From the NCBI GenBank assembly GCA_017431345.1, contig JAFRLH010000085.1, forward strand, positions 1 through 64,000: a stretch of DNA of 64,000 nucleotides, written 5' to 3'. A program made the position numbers and the translations under genes. Shown one piece after another: positions 33,708 to 42,814 of the stretch. Under the pieces are notes generated by a model. It had not been told where the DNA came from. It did not search any database and saw only the letters and a list, made by a program, of their open reading frames with translations. Position 1 is the stretch's first letter. Each line of letters begins with the position of its first letter. Origin of the DNA: Lachnospiraceae bacterium (GTDB lineage: Bacteria; Bacillota; Clostridia; Lachnospirales; Lachnospiraceae).

Positions 33708-35456
33708 ATGAGCAGGTTTACAGATCATCTCCCGCCTACGCGGATCAAATCTTCAAGCGTAAAGATTCAGGAAATGCTGTTCGGCTATCTGGCAGCGCCT
33801 TTCTGCGCAATGATATCCAATGCCGTATTCGGTTCTTATCTTAACCGTTACTATGTAGATGTCCTTGGATGGACAAAATTCGGTGTGTTTGCGACACTGC
33901 TGCCGATGCTTTCTTCCTTTGTCGTCATTCTCGGCAATCTGCTGGTCGGCCAGTGGATCGACAATACCAGAACAGCAGCCGGCAAAGCCAGACCGTATCT
34001 GATGTTATCTATTCCTATGATTGCTGTCGCGATCATTCTTATGTTCATGACGCCGACAGAGAGCAGTGCTCCGGTGCAGATGATCTGGATCGCACTGACA
34101 TACAATCTGTATTATGCACTGGCATATCCATGCTATTACACTGCGCACAGTTCGCTTGTATCGCTTTCTACCAGAAATCCAAGCCAGAGAGGACTTCTGG
34201 CTACTTTGTCAAATGCTTCTACTGTCGCCGCTGCCGGTGTAGGTGCCAGTATCATAGCACCCATACTGCTGCAGCCGCTGATGTTCGTTTCCGGCCCGAA
34301 CGGAATCGATATTACAGCCAGTTATGCAAACTGGAGGATCATCTCCATAGTTTTTGCAGTTCTGTCAGCAGTCGGAATCATTCTGGAGTATTTCTTCACG
34401 CGGGAAAGGATTACGGAGGAATCGCTGCATCTGAACCTGAAAGAAGAGAAGATTCCGATGTCAAAGCATATCAAAGCCTGTACATCGGATAAATACTGGC
34501 GCCTGGTCATTCTCTTCATTCTGGTCTTCCAGTTCGGCCAGCTCTGCAAGAATTCCTCCATGAGTTTCTATTCCAGATGGATGTTCGATTCTGTTGTGAA
34601 CAGTGCCAACCCGGAATCTGCTTCTGCTGCGATCATGTCCACCCTGGGACTGGTAGGCGGACTTCCCGCCGCGCTCGGCATGTTTGTCGCCTGGCCGCTT
34701 GCAAGTAAGATCGGAAAGAAAAGATCCATTGTGATCGGTCTTGCCATAGCCGCCGCCGGCGGTCTGATCGCATTTCTTAATGTGAACAGCTTCCCGATCG
34801 TCTGCACTGCTGTTGTCCTTAAGGGCATCGGTATCATTCCGGCTCAGTATGTCATGCTTGCACTGATCTCCGATATCCTGGATCATCTGGAAGCAAAGAA
34901 CGGTTTTCGAAGCGACGGATTTACGATGTCTCTGTACAGTTCCATCATGGCAGGCCTTGGCGGCCTGGGCATGGGGCTCATCAATGCCATGCTCACTTTT
35001 TCCGGCTATGTCAATACCGGTTATGCGGTCGATCCTGTGGAAGTAAAAATGATCGATGATCTGGCATCATGGACCGGAGACATTATCTATCGTCAGATGG
35101 GCGGTACGGAGCAGGTGCTTGCGTTCGTTTACCTGGGCGTCGACATTATCGCAGGCATTCTCTCTATTCTGATACTCTGGAAGATGGATGTGGAGAAGTA
35201 TGTGCCGGAGGATCAGAAAACGATCATCGAGCACCAGAAAGCTGCCGTTCTGGCGGAAGGCGGCACCTGGATCGATCCGGAAGAACGGCAGAGAATGGAA
35301 CAGGAAGAGGCAGACCGTCAGGCAGAAGAAGAGCGGATCAGGGAACTGAAGGAGCGCTGTGAGAAGAACGGTCTGGACTTTGAAGAAGAGAACCGGAAAT
35401 ACTTTGAGAAGATGGAAAAACGGAAGAGCAGTTTTATCGGCAAATTACTCGGATGA
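33708..35456 (+). CDS. GPH-family glycoside:cation symporter (second copy)
   Basis: This 582-residue permease is a close paralogue of the symporter at 31737. It shares the N-terminal TRIKSSSVK-QEM motif, GQWIDNTRTAAGKARPYLM and LEAKNGFRSDGFTMS, about 12 helices, and the charged tail containing AEGGTWIDPEER and ending SFIGKLLG. The loop between the last helices is longer than in the first copy. The ATG at 33708 has GGGAGGAG; an in-frame start at 33654 has no ribosome site and lies in repeat sequence. It is followed after 72 bases by a GH43 paralogue, so the pair looks like a duplicated import-and-cleave module with a changed substrate. Confidence 0.87.
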   Translation: MSRFTDHLPPTRIKSSSVKIQEMLFGYLAAPFCAMISNAVFGSYLNRYYVDVLGWTKFGVFATLLPMLSSFVVILGNLLVGQWIDNTRTAAGKARPYLMLSIPMIAVAIILMFMTPTESSAPVQMIWIALTYNLYYALAYPCYYTAHSSLVSLSTRNPSQRGLLATLSNASTVAAAGVGASIIAPILLQPLMFVSGPNGIDITASYANWRIISIVFAVLSAVGIILEYFFTRERITEESLHLNLKEEKIPMSKHIKACTSDKYWRLVILFILVFQFGQLCKNSSMSFYSRWMFDSVVNSANPESASAAIMSTLGLVGGLPAALGMFVAWPLASKIGKKRSIVIGLAIAAAGGLIAFLNVNSFPIVCTAVVLKGIGIIPAQYVMLALISDILDHLEAKNGFRSDGFTMSLYSSIMAGLGGLGMGLINAMLTFSGYVNTGYAVDPVEVKMIDDLASWTGDIIYRQMGGTEQVLAFVYLGVDIIAGILSILILWKMDVEKYVPEDQKTIIEHQKAAVLAEGGTWIDPEERQRMEQEEADRQAEEERIRELKERCEKNGLDFEEENRKYFEKMEKRKSSFIGKLLG

Positions 35457-35528
35457 TTGAAATCTGAAATTATGGAAATGGAAATAATCATATCGTCCAC
35501 GCAGCAGTTTCAGTAAGGGGGCAAAAGT

Positions 35529-36953
35529 ATGAAGATCAGAGATCAGATATGTAATCCGTATCTGCCGGAATATGAATACATCCCGGATGGCGAGCCGCAT
35601 GTGTTCGGAGACCGTGTTTATGTCTACGGCAGCCACGACCGTTTTGACGGCAAAAAATTCTGTCTGAATGATTATATCTGTTATTCGGCGCCTGTCGATG
35701 ATCTTACAGACTGGCGTTATGAAGGTGTGATCTATAAAAAGACGCAGGATATCCGGATGACAGACGGAACGCACGAATTGTGGGCACCGGATGTTGTGCG
35801 CGGGAAGGACGGTCGGTATTATCTGTATTACTGCCCGGACGATTCCATTCTTTCCATTGGCGCTGCAGTATGTGATGAACCCGCCGGAAAATATGAATTC
35901 TACGGCATAGTACATGATAAAAACGGCAAAAACATCGGCGAACGTCCCGGCGACACCTATCAGTTCGATCCCGGCGTATTCATTGACGATGACGGAGAGA
36001 TCTATCTGTATTCCGGAAACGGTCCGCGGACCCGCAGGGATATCGGAAAAGAACCGAAAGCTTCTGTTGTTATGACGCTGGAAGACGATATGCTGACCGT
36101 AAAGTCCGGTCCGGAAAAGCTGCTTCCGACACTTGGAGAATCCGGGGGAACCGGGTTTGAAGGCCATGAGTTCTTTGAAGCCAGTTCGATCAGAAAGATC
36201 GTCAAAAAGTATTATCTGGTCTATTCCTCCGTGACACTGCACGAGCTTTGCTATGCCGTCAGTGATTATCCTGACAGAGGATTCCGTTTCGGCGGCGTGG
36301 TCGTCAGCAACACAGAAGGTGTGAACTGTATCGGAAACGATCACGGCGGCATTGAGAAAATCGGAAATGACTGGTACATTTTCTACCATCGCCAGACGAA
36401 CAGCACTATGTTCTCCAGACAGGGATGTGCGGAAAAAATCGTGATCAGGGAAGATGGCACGATCCCGCAGGCGGAGATCACTTCCCAGGGACTGACAGGC
36501 AGACCGCTTGAAGGAAACGGTGTTTATCCGGCTTCGATGGCATGTTTCCTGTACAGCAAACACAAACCAGTCGATACGAATCCGCTTCTTATGAGAGGAA
36601 GATTCCCTTATATAACCCAGAGCGGACCGGATACGGATCCGGATACGGAAGGGGTGAAACCAAGGCAGTTCGTGACGAACATGAAAGACGGCATGACGAT
36701 CGGATTCAGGTACTTTAAGATATTCGGCTTAAAGCGGATCGGCGTGAAAGTACGCGGCAGAGCGAGCGGGAAACTGCTCATTCATTCTACGGATAACGGG
36801 CCTGTCTACGGTGAGATCGAGATCACACCTTCCCGCCGCTGGCATATCTGTCAGGGGGATGTAAAGATTCCTTCCGGCATCCGGGAACTCCGTTTTACGT
36901 TTAACGGCCGCGGAAAATTCGATTTCCTGGATTTTGCGCTGGATGCAAGATAA
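35529..36953 (+). CDS. GH43-family glycosidase, paralogue of the 27837 gene
   Basis: This 474-residue cytoplasmic GH43 enzyme has the base aspartate in YIPDGEPH, the second aspartate in LWAPDVVRG and the acid glutamate in FFEASSIRK, followed by a C-terminal beta-sandwich. It is similar along its length to the GH43 at 27837 (NPYLPEYEYIPDGEPHVFGD against NPYLPSWEYVPDAEPHVVDG), showing duplication within the locus. It probably removes arabinose or a related side residue from imported oligosaccharides. AAGGGGG precedes the start. The nearest partner is the second symporter just upstream. Confidence 0.85.
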   Translation: MKIRDQICNPYLPEYEYIPDGEPHVFGDRVYVYGSHDRFDGKKFCLNDYICYSAPVDDLTDWRYEGVIYKKTQDIRMTDGTHELWAPDVVRGKDGRYYLYYCPDDSILSIGAAVCDEPAGKYEFYGIVHDKNGKNIGERPGDTYQFDPGVFIDDDGEIYLYSGNGPRTRRDIGKEPKASVVMTLEDDMLTVKSGPEKLLPTLGESGGTGFEGHEFFEASSIRKIVKKYYLVYSSVTLHELCYAVSDYPDRGFRFGGVVVSNTEGVNCIGNDHGGIEKIGNDWYIFYHRQTNSTMFSRQGCAEKIVIREDGTIPQAEITSQGLTGRPLEGNGVYPASMACFLYSKHKPVDTNPLLMRGRFPYITQSGPDTDPDTEGVKPRQFVTNMKDGMTIGFRYFKIFGLKRIGVKVRGRASGKLLIHSTDNGPVYGEIEITPSRRWHICQGDVKIPSGIRELRFTFNGRGKFDFLDFALDAR

Positions 36954-37062
36954 AGAGATAACGGCCTTTCGTGCGTCAGCATTGGATGGGGAATGACCGG
37001 CAAAGACTGTTCCGGTGTTCGTATTCGATGCGGGATGAGCGGATCTGAATCAATTTTCGAAT

Positions 37063-37130
37063 CTGTCATCCTGAGCAGCTTCAGCTGCGAAGGATCCACC
37101 GCGCAGAATCTTCGGTTTTATAAAAACTGA
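37063..37130. repeat. Half copy of the TGTCATCCTGAG/GAAGGATCC intergenic repeat
   Basis: CTGTCATCCTGAGCAG, a short TCAGCTG hairpin and GAAGGATCC match the left half of the element at 17678-17787, and the following CGGTTTTATAAAAAC matches its centre; the right arm is missing. It lies 20 bases before the GH78 start. The remaining gap from 36954 holds nothing recognisable. Confidence 0.65.
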
Positions 37131-37149
37131 TTAAGCAAAGGACAATGGA

Positions 37150-39774
37150 ATGCTTAACATTACATCCTTTAAAATCGACAATCTGTCCTGTACCATCGTC
37201 ACCGATGAAAAACAGCCTGTCTTCGCCTTTACCACAGAAAGCGATCGCTCAGACAACAGGCTGAATGCAGCTGTTATCCGCGTGTTTGATCCGGAACAGA
37301 AAGAAAAGGAACCGCTCTGGGAGAAAAGCACCAGAAGACAGTCCGGAATCCGCTATCAGGGACGTGCGCTGGAACCGCTCCATCGTTATACAGCCGAACT
37401 GAAAGTGACGGACCGTTTCGGAGAGTCGGCTTCCCGGAGCATCTTCTTTGAGACCGGCAAAATGGGATCTCCCTGGACCGGTTCATGGATCACAGCCGGA
37501 AAGTATGTTTTCAAAGAAAAGAAGATCTCGCCGATCCCGATGACTTTCAGGCGCAGGCTTGTTTTTGAAAAGAAGATCCGACGCGCGAGGATATTCTCAA
37601 CAGCGCTGGGCATCTACGAACTTGAGATCAACGGTGAAAAAGTCGGCCGGGATTATTTCGCGCCGGGCTTCACCTCTTATCATCATCAGATGCAGTATCA
37701 GGTCTATGATGCAACGGAAATGCTCACGGATGTGAATGAGATCCGTGCTGTCGTCGCAGGCGGCTGGGCGGTCGGCTCCTATACTTATTTCCGCAGGAAC
37801 AGAGTTTACGCAGAAAAGCAGGCCTTTCTTATGGATCTGGAGATCGAATGGGAAGACGGCACACATACGGTCATCGGCACAGACGACAGCTGGAAAGTTA
37901 CGCTGGAAGGCAGAATCCTGGAAGCGGATATTTATGACGGAGAAGTGTTTGACGCGACCGTTGATGAAAACAAGGTGCCGTGGCAGAAGGCTTCCCTTTT
38001 CGAGCCGGGATTTGTTCCGAATCTTATTGTTCAGTACGGTGCGCCGGTACGTGCTCATGAAGAGCTGCATCCGGTTTCCGTTTCAAAAGCGCCTTCCGGT
38101 GAGATCATCTATGATATGGGACAGAACTTCGCCGGGGTTGTAAAAGCCAGGATCAGCGGCACAGAAGGGCAGACAGTCATCTTCAGGCATGCCGAGATCC
38201 TGATGAATGGTGAGCTTTACACGGAGCCTTTGCGCTCCGCTAAAGCAAGGGCAGTATACACCTGTACCGGGGGGAGGCAGGTGTATACGCCCCGATTGAC
38301 TTACATGGGTTTTCGTTATATCGGCGTCAGCGGGATCGAACCGGAAAATATTGAAATAACTGCGCTGGCATTATACTCGGATACTCCCGAAACAGGTGAT
38401 TTCACTTGTTCGAATGAAATGCTGAACCGTCTCCAGGCCGCTGTCAAACGGGGCGCGAAATCCAATTTCACGGATATTCCGACAGACTGCCCGCAGCGGG
38501 ATGAACGGCTCGGATGGACGGGAGATATTGCGCTGTTTTCGCCGACGGCCTGCTATAACTTTGATATGAGCCGTTTCCTTGACAAATGGCTTCGTGATGT
38601 GAAAGCCGAGCAGGGAAGGGGCGGCGGCATACCCACCATCGTTCCGCAGGTAAAGATCTTCAATCAGTATGAAATGACACTGATCATGGCGATCGACCAC
38701 TGGGGAGACTGCTGTATATGGGTACCTTGGGCGGAGTATCTTGCGCGGGGAGACAGGACGCTGCTTGCGAAAATGTATCCGACGATGAAACGGTATATCC
38801 GTGCCTGCTGCAAATGGGCAGGCACCACACCGGAAAAAGGCGTCGGAAAAGTATGGAAGCTGGGCCATCATTACGGGGACTGGTGCGCGCTTGATACCGG
38901 CTTTCACGGATGGATGCGGAGAGGCAAATGGACAGCGACAGCTGCGCTAGGCTATAGCGCCGCCCTGATGGCGGATATTGCAGAGATCCTGAATAAGGAT
39001 GAAGATGCTGTCATGTACAGGAAACTCAGCCGGAATATGGCGAGAGCATACAGGGATAAACTGCTGGATACAGACTGTAAAGTGAAGGGCTTCCGGGAGA
39101 AAAACAAAGAGACCGGAACAGTGTTCACGGAATTTCCGACTGCTTATGTCCTTCCGTTGTATTACGGGCTTCTGGAAGGAGAGGACAAAGAGAAAGCGGC
39201 GGCAAATCTTGTTCGTCTGGTACGCGAAAACGGGCATCATGTAACGACCGGATTCCCGGGAACACCTTTCATCCTTTTCGCCCTCATGGACAATGGGTAT
39301 GAAGAAGACGCTTATAAGATGCTTCTTACAGATACCTGCCCTTCCTGGCTTTATGAGATCAAAGCAGGAGGGACGACCACCTGGGAGCGTTGGGATGCAC
39401 TGCGGGAAGACGGCACCTGCAATACCGGAGACGGTGCAGGCATGGTTTCCTTTAATCACTATGCTGCCGGTTCTGTCGGAAGTTTTCTGTACAGAAGAGT
39501 GCTGGGTATAGAACCGCTCGAGGGCGGGTATAAACGATTCAGGATCGCGCCAAAGCCTGGCGGAGGGCTGACCTGTGCTTCCGGTCATACGGACTGCGCA
39601 TACGGCCGGATCAGCGTTTCCTGGGAGAGATCCTCAGAGGAAGTTTTTATGCTGAAGGCAGAAATTCCGATGAGCACACAGGCTGAAATCGAGCTCCCTG
39701 ACGGTACGATGAGAAAAGCCGGCAGCGGAAAACATGAATACAGCTGCCAGCTTTCAGGGAAGCAGAGGAATTGA
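37150..39774 (+). CDS. GH78 alpha-L-rhamnosidase
   Basis: This 874-residue enzyme without signal peptide has the full GH78 layout: an N-terminal Ig-like domain, two beta-sandwich carbohydrate-binding domains (through about residue 415), an (alpha/alpha)6 catalytic barrel and a C-terminal beta-sandwich. The key motif TDCPQRDERLGWTGD places the acid glutamate at E452, and GGTTTWERWD supplies E746 as the probable base. The family hydrolyses terminal alpha-L-rhamnose from pectin, arabinogalactan, saponins or flavonoid glycosides. Rhamnose released here would feed the rhamnose genes 10 kb downstream. The start is ATG 37150 with AAAGGA. The esterase gene begins 4 bases after its stop. Confidence 0.92.
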   Translation: MLNITSFKIDNLSCTIVTDEKQPVFAFTTESDRSDNRLNAAVIRVFDPEQKEKEPLWEKSTRRQSGIRYQGRALEPLHRYTAELKVTDRFGESASRSIFFETGKMGSPWTGSWITAGKYVFKEKKISPIPMTFRRRLVFEKKIRRARIFSTALGIYELEINGEKVGRDYFAPGFTSYHHQMQYQVYDATEMLTDVNEIRAVVAGGWAVGSYTYFRRNRVYAEKQAFLMDLEIEWEDGTHTVIGTDDSWKVTLEGRILEADIYDGEVFDATVDENKVPWQKASLFEPGFVPNLIVQYGAPVRAHEELHPVSVSKAPSGEIIYDMGQNFAGVVKARISGTEGQTVIFRHAEILMNGELYTEPLRSAKARAVYTCTGGRQVYTPRLTYMGFRYIGVSGIEPENIEITALALYSDTPETGDFTCSNEMLNRLQAAVKRGAKSNFTDIPTDCPQRDERLGWTGDIALFSPTACYNFDMSRFLDKWLRDVKAEQGRGGGIPTIVPQVKIFNQYEMTLIMAIDHWGDCCIWVPWAEYLARGDRTLLAKMYPTMKRYIRACCKWAGTTPEKGVGKVWKLGHHYGDWCALDTGFHGWMRRGKWTATAALGYSAALMADIAEILNKDEDAVMYRKLSRNMARAYRDKLLDTDCKVKGFREKNKETGTVFTEFPTAYVLPLYYGLLEGEDKEKAAANLVRLVRENGHHVTTGFPGTPFILFALMDNGYEEDAYKMLLTDTCPSWLYEIKAGGTTTWERWDALREDGTCNTGDGAGMVSFNHYAAGSVGSFLYRRVLGIEPLEGGYKRFRIAPKPGGGLTCASGHTDCAYGRISVSWERSSEEVFMLKAEIPMSTQAEIELPDGTMRKAGSGKHEYSCQLSGKQRN

Positions 39775-39778
39775 TGTT

Positions 39779-40834
39779 ATGAAGAAAAACAAAATTGGAC
39801 GAATAATCGGTATACTGCTTGCTGTGATCATTATTGCTGTTCTGGCAGTCTGCGCCATCTGGCACAGAGCAGCTTTCGCTGTGTTTAAAAATCTGACTGT
39901 ACAAAAGTACGATATGGATGAATCCACAGACTGGGACGGTGGGAAGTCTTACCTTAAAGTTCCTTATGCCGAAGAATCCGGGAACCAGTATCTGGATCTG
40001 TATGTTCCGGATACAGAAGACGGCAGTCTGCCGCAGCTGTACGTGATCATTCATGGCGGCGGATTCATTGCAAATGATTCGCAGTCCAGACAGGCACAGC
40101 TGATGTACAGGTATTTCCGGGATCATGGTTATGCCTGTGCAACAATCAATTACAGACTGGCGCAGGAAGAACCTTTCCCGGGAGCACTTTGCGACTGTAA
40201 AACGGCAATCCGGTTTCTTCGTGCACATGCCGGTGAGTATGGCTATGATGCGGAGAAGATCCCGGTTTTCGGTGAATCAGCCGGCGGTTATCTCGCGATC
40301 ATGTGTTCCGTGACGAATGAAGAGGAGTTCAATGACATTCCCTTTATCGACCAGGATATGCTCGGCAATTTCTCTTCGAAAGTTGATCTGCTCGTAGATT
40401 ACTACGGCGTCTGCGACCAGCTGTCAACAGCGGAACAGTGGAAAGAACTCGGGATTCCGGATGTGGTGTTCGATATCGCGAACGGATGGATCGAAGGAGA
40501 AAATCTGCAGGGATTTGAGGACATCCATTCGTTCTGGTTCAGAAAGAATGTTACGGAGATGACAAAAGAAGAGTATGACCGGACAAATCCGGTATACTAT
40601 GTCGAAAAGAATGATCTGGAAGGTCTTTCCACCTGGATCATTCATGGAGATTGTGATATCACAGTGCCTTATCTGCAGTCTTCGGTATTGGCAGAAAAGC
40701 TCTCTGAAAAGAACGGTGCTGAAAGCGTCCGTTATCATCTGATCCCGGGCATGGGGCATGCGAGCGATCCGCTGTATTCCGATGCGCTGCTGGGAGAACT
40801 GGATGCATTTATGCAGGAAAAGCTGAAACAATAA
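39779..40834 (+). CDS. Membrane-anchored alpha/beta-hydrolase esterase
   Basis: This 351-residue protein has one N-terminal transmembrane helix (about residues 8-28) and an extracellular alpha/beta-hydrolase domain. It carries the oxyanion motif HGGGFIA, nucleophile S167 in GESAGG, an aspartate in HGDCD (D291 or D293) and H327 in GMGHAS. This is the carboxylesterase/hormone-sensitive-lipase type often found in glycan loci as acetyl or feruloyl esterase, which would remove ester decorations before uptake. The substrate is inferred from context only. The start is ATG 39779, ten bases after GAGGAA and 4 bases past the GH78 stop, so it is translationally linked to that gene. Confidence 0.82.
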   Translation: MKKNKIGRIIGILLAVIIIAVLAVCAIWHRAAFAVFKNLTVQKYDMDESTDWDGGKSYLKVPYAEESGNQYLDLYVPDTEDGSLPQLYVIIHGGGFIANDSQSRQAQLMYRYFRDHGYACATINYRLAQEEPFPGALCDCKTAIRFLRAHAGEYGYDAEKIPVFGESAGGYLAIMCSVTNEEEFNDIPFIDQDMLGNFSSKVDLLVDYYGVCDQLSTAEQWKELGIPDVVFDIANGWIEGENLQGFEDIHSFWFRKNVTEMTKEEYDRTNPVYYVEKNDLEGLSTWIIHGDCDITVPYLQSSVLAEKLSEKNGAESVRYHLIPGMGHASDPLYSDALLGELDAFMQEKLKQ

Positions 40835-40863
40835 CGAATAGATTCGTTTGATCAAATAAAAAT

Positions 40864-40902
40864 AGTGTCACCCTGAAGGCGTTCCTCAGGATGACACTTT
40901 AT
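40864..40902. terminator. Bidirectional terminator formed by a short repeat copy
   Basis: AGTGTCACCCTGA (40864-40876) pairs with TCAGGATGACACT (40886-40898) with a single mismatch; T-rich sequence follows on the plus strand. It sits between two convergent genes and is built from the same GTCATCCTGA sequence as the larger repeats at 17678 and 37063. Confidence 0.7.
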
Positions 40903-40957
40903 GATTTCTGTGTGGAAAAGCTAACAGGACAATTCTGTTATAAATTCAGAAGACCGG

Positions 40958-41977
40958 TTACTCCTCTACGATTGTATAAGCCGAAATGTCGAGCAGCGAT
41001 TCGTCTATCGTACCGTCAATACTGTGAATCGTATAAAGCTGTACAGGAAGTTCAGTGCCTGACGCTGTGGTAAAGGGGGATGTTTCAACAAAGGCAAGCT
41101 GACCATCTTCGCCGAAACTGAAGGCGATCCCGGGAGAATATTTAGTCTCTGCAAAAACTTCTGCATCGTAGGAAATACCGTTATATTCCCGCTTTTCTTC
41201 CGTGTATCTGGCGTCCTTGGAATAGTTCATAAGCTGTTGATAAAGGGAATCCATTTGGAGTCCGTTATCTTTTATCAGATCAGACTCAGTAACATATCTG
41301 GCTTCCATCTTATCCGGCTTCAGATTATATGCTTTTCCGTCCTGTGCAAATGTAGCGCCGGTTCCTTCCAGGCTGCCTGCTTTTGATGAACGGCCGGAAT
41401 AGTAGGTGCCGCCTTTCGCATGTACATCATAAAGGGTGTCGGAATTCAGAGAATCCAGATGTACTTCATAGGAAAGATGTGCTCCGGCTTCTGTATCGAT
41501 CGCCTTGAACGCTGCGTTGGTTTTGGAATCAGGTCCTGCCTGAATTTCTTCCAGGCTCTTCAGATCGTATCCGGAAGTGTCGACGCCTTCTTTCGCATAA
41601 TGGAAAAGTGAGGTGCCGTCGCCGCTGAGATCGAGCGCCAGCGTGCCGTCCTTGTATTCCGCTGCAGCCTCGTCTCCTTCAACGGTAATCGTCACTTTGC
41701 CGTCCTCGAATTTCCACGCGGTGATCGAAGATTCTTCACCGTTGAAGACAAAGGTACCGGTGCCGTCCTCATTCAGCGTTATGGAACTTGAACCTCCCAT
41801 ATTTTCCAGGGCAGTCATCATCCCAAGTCTTTCTGCGGCGAATGCGGTATATTCGCCGGCCGGATCTTCATCCGCCGCCTGTGTTCCGGCTGCTATGGCA
41901 GCTGACGGTGCTGCACAAATTCCCGCAGTCATGCAAAAGGCCAGGAACAAAACAAACAGATTTTTCACGAATTTCAT
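40958..41977 (-). CDS. Secreted protein of unknown function
   Basis: This 339-residue exported protein has a clear signal peptide (residues 1-30, FVLFLAFCMTAGICAAPSAAIAA). No lipobox-type cleavage is evident, so it is probably released or loosely wall-bound. The mature part is acidic and begins with a pattern seen in lipocalin-like or META-like secreted proteins (G-E-Y, then SITLNEDGTGTFVFNGEESS and W-K-F-E-D-G-K-V-T-I), suggesting a beta-rich fold. I do not recognise the family and assign no function. The start has AAGGAGG eleven bases upstream on the minus strand. It is the only minus-strand gene inside the glycan locus and has its own promoter. Confidence 0.8.
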   Translation of the reverse strand: MKFVKNLFVLFLAFCMTAGICAAPSAAIAAGTQAADEDPAGEYTAFAAERLGMMTALENMGGSSSITLNEDGTGTFVFNGEESSITAWKFEDGKVTITVEGDEAAAEYKDGTLALDLSGDGTSLFHYAKEGVDTSGYDLKSLEEIQAGPDSKTNAAFKAIDTEAGAHLSYEVHLDSLNSDTLYDVHAKGGTYYSGRSSKAGSLEGTGATFAQDGKAYNLKPDKMEARYVTESDLIKDNGLQMDSLYQQLMNYSKDARYTEEKREYNGISYDAEVFAETKYSPGIAFSFGEDGQLAFVETSPFTTASGTELPVQLYTIHSIDGTIDESLLDISAYTIVEE

Positions 41978-42017
41978 AGCAGCATGTCCTCCTTCTATGC
42001 TGTTTTCGGTTATATCT

Positions 42018-42048
42018 TAAGTACATCATGAAAGACAGTTTTTGTCAA
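42018..42048 (-). promoter_or_regulatory. Possible promoter of the secreted-protein gene
   Basis: On the minus strand a perfect TTGACA (plus 42043-42048) is followed after 19 bases by TACTTA (plus 42018-42023), or after 17 bases by TGTACT. It lies about 41 bases upstream of the start codon. Confidence 0.45.
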
Positions 42049-42146
42049 TAAATTTACAGGATATTTTATGCTTCAGAGGCAAATTTGCTTGAAATAAGAA
42101 GAAAACAATCCTGTTGTTTATCTGCCGGGATGATTTCCTCTGCATT

Positions 42147-42797
42147 ATGTTAAAATTAAAAATGAAATTCAAAAAAGAAACTGGATATATACAGATGATC
42201 ATCCTGATCGCTGCAGCCTGGTCGGGAATGGATTTCTCGCCGGGTTTTTCAGAGATGTTCGTGTTTGCGTTTGTTATTCTTACTGCTGCGGCAACTGTTC
42301 TGCGAAGCGTTGTAAATACGCAGAGAAACAAATCATTAAAGACTGCGGCGGAAATGATTGCTGCAGTACTTATGTGTATCGGATGTATGGCAGTGATTGC
42401 TTCCGGTTATATTTATGCTGTGGGAGACGATCTGCTGAATCTGACGGTCAGAAGGACACTGATCCTGACCGGTTTCACTGTCGCCCTGCTCCTGGCTCTG
42501 CTGCTGGTGCGGTCAAAATCGCAGTCAGCAGCAACAGCAGAGTGCATCTTTTCTCTTCCGGACGTGTTGTGCATTCTGCTCATTGTCATTCTGTCGTCCG
42601 CAGCAGGATGGTTCCTGCTTCTCTGCGGGATTACCAGCACAGCGCTTATACCTTGCGGTGTTTCCATGTTCAGTCTCACCGTCTCTGAACTTCTGCGGCT
42701 GTACGGGAAACGCCTTGCTTCTGTTTGCCTGTTCATTATCAGCATTTTCATGGCAGATGTTTTTCTGCTGAGTCCCATGCTGTTCCATGGTCATTAA
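42147..42797 (+). CDS. Polytopic membrane protein of unknown function
   Basis: This protein of about 216 residues has six to seven hydrophobic helices and no catalytic motif. The start is uncertain: ATGs at 42147, 42162 and 42195 are all in frame and none has a clear ribosome site. The stretch TATGTTAAAAT around 42146 resembles a -10 region, so the later ATG at 42195 may be the true start. It ends 17 bases before the next GH43 gene and may be co-transcribed with it. No function can be assigned. Confidence 0.55.
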   Translation: MLKLKMKFKKETGYIQMIILIAAAWSGMDFSPGFSEMFVFAFVILTAAATVLRSVVNTQRNKSLKTAAEMIAAVLMCIGCMAVIASGYIYAVGDDLLNLTVRRTLILTGFTVALLLALLLVRSKSQSAATAECIFSLPDVLCILLIVILSSAAGWFLLLCGITSTALIPCGVSMFSLTVSELLRLYGKRLASVCLFIISIFMADVFLLSPMLFHGH

Positions 42798-42814
42798 AAA
42801 GGGGGAACAGCAGG

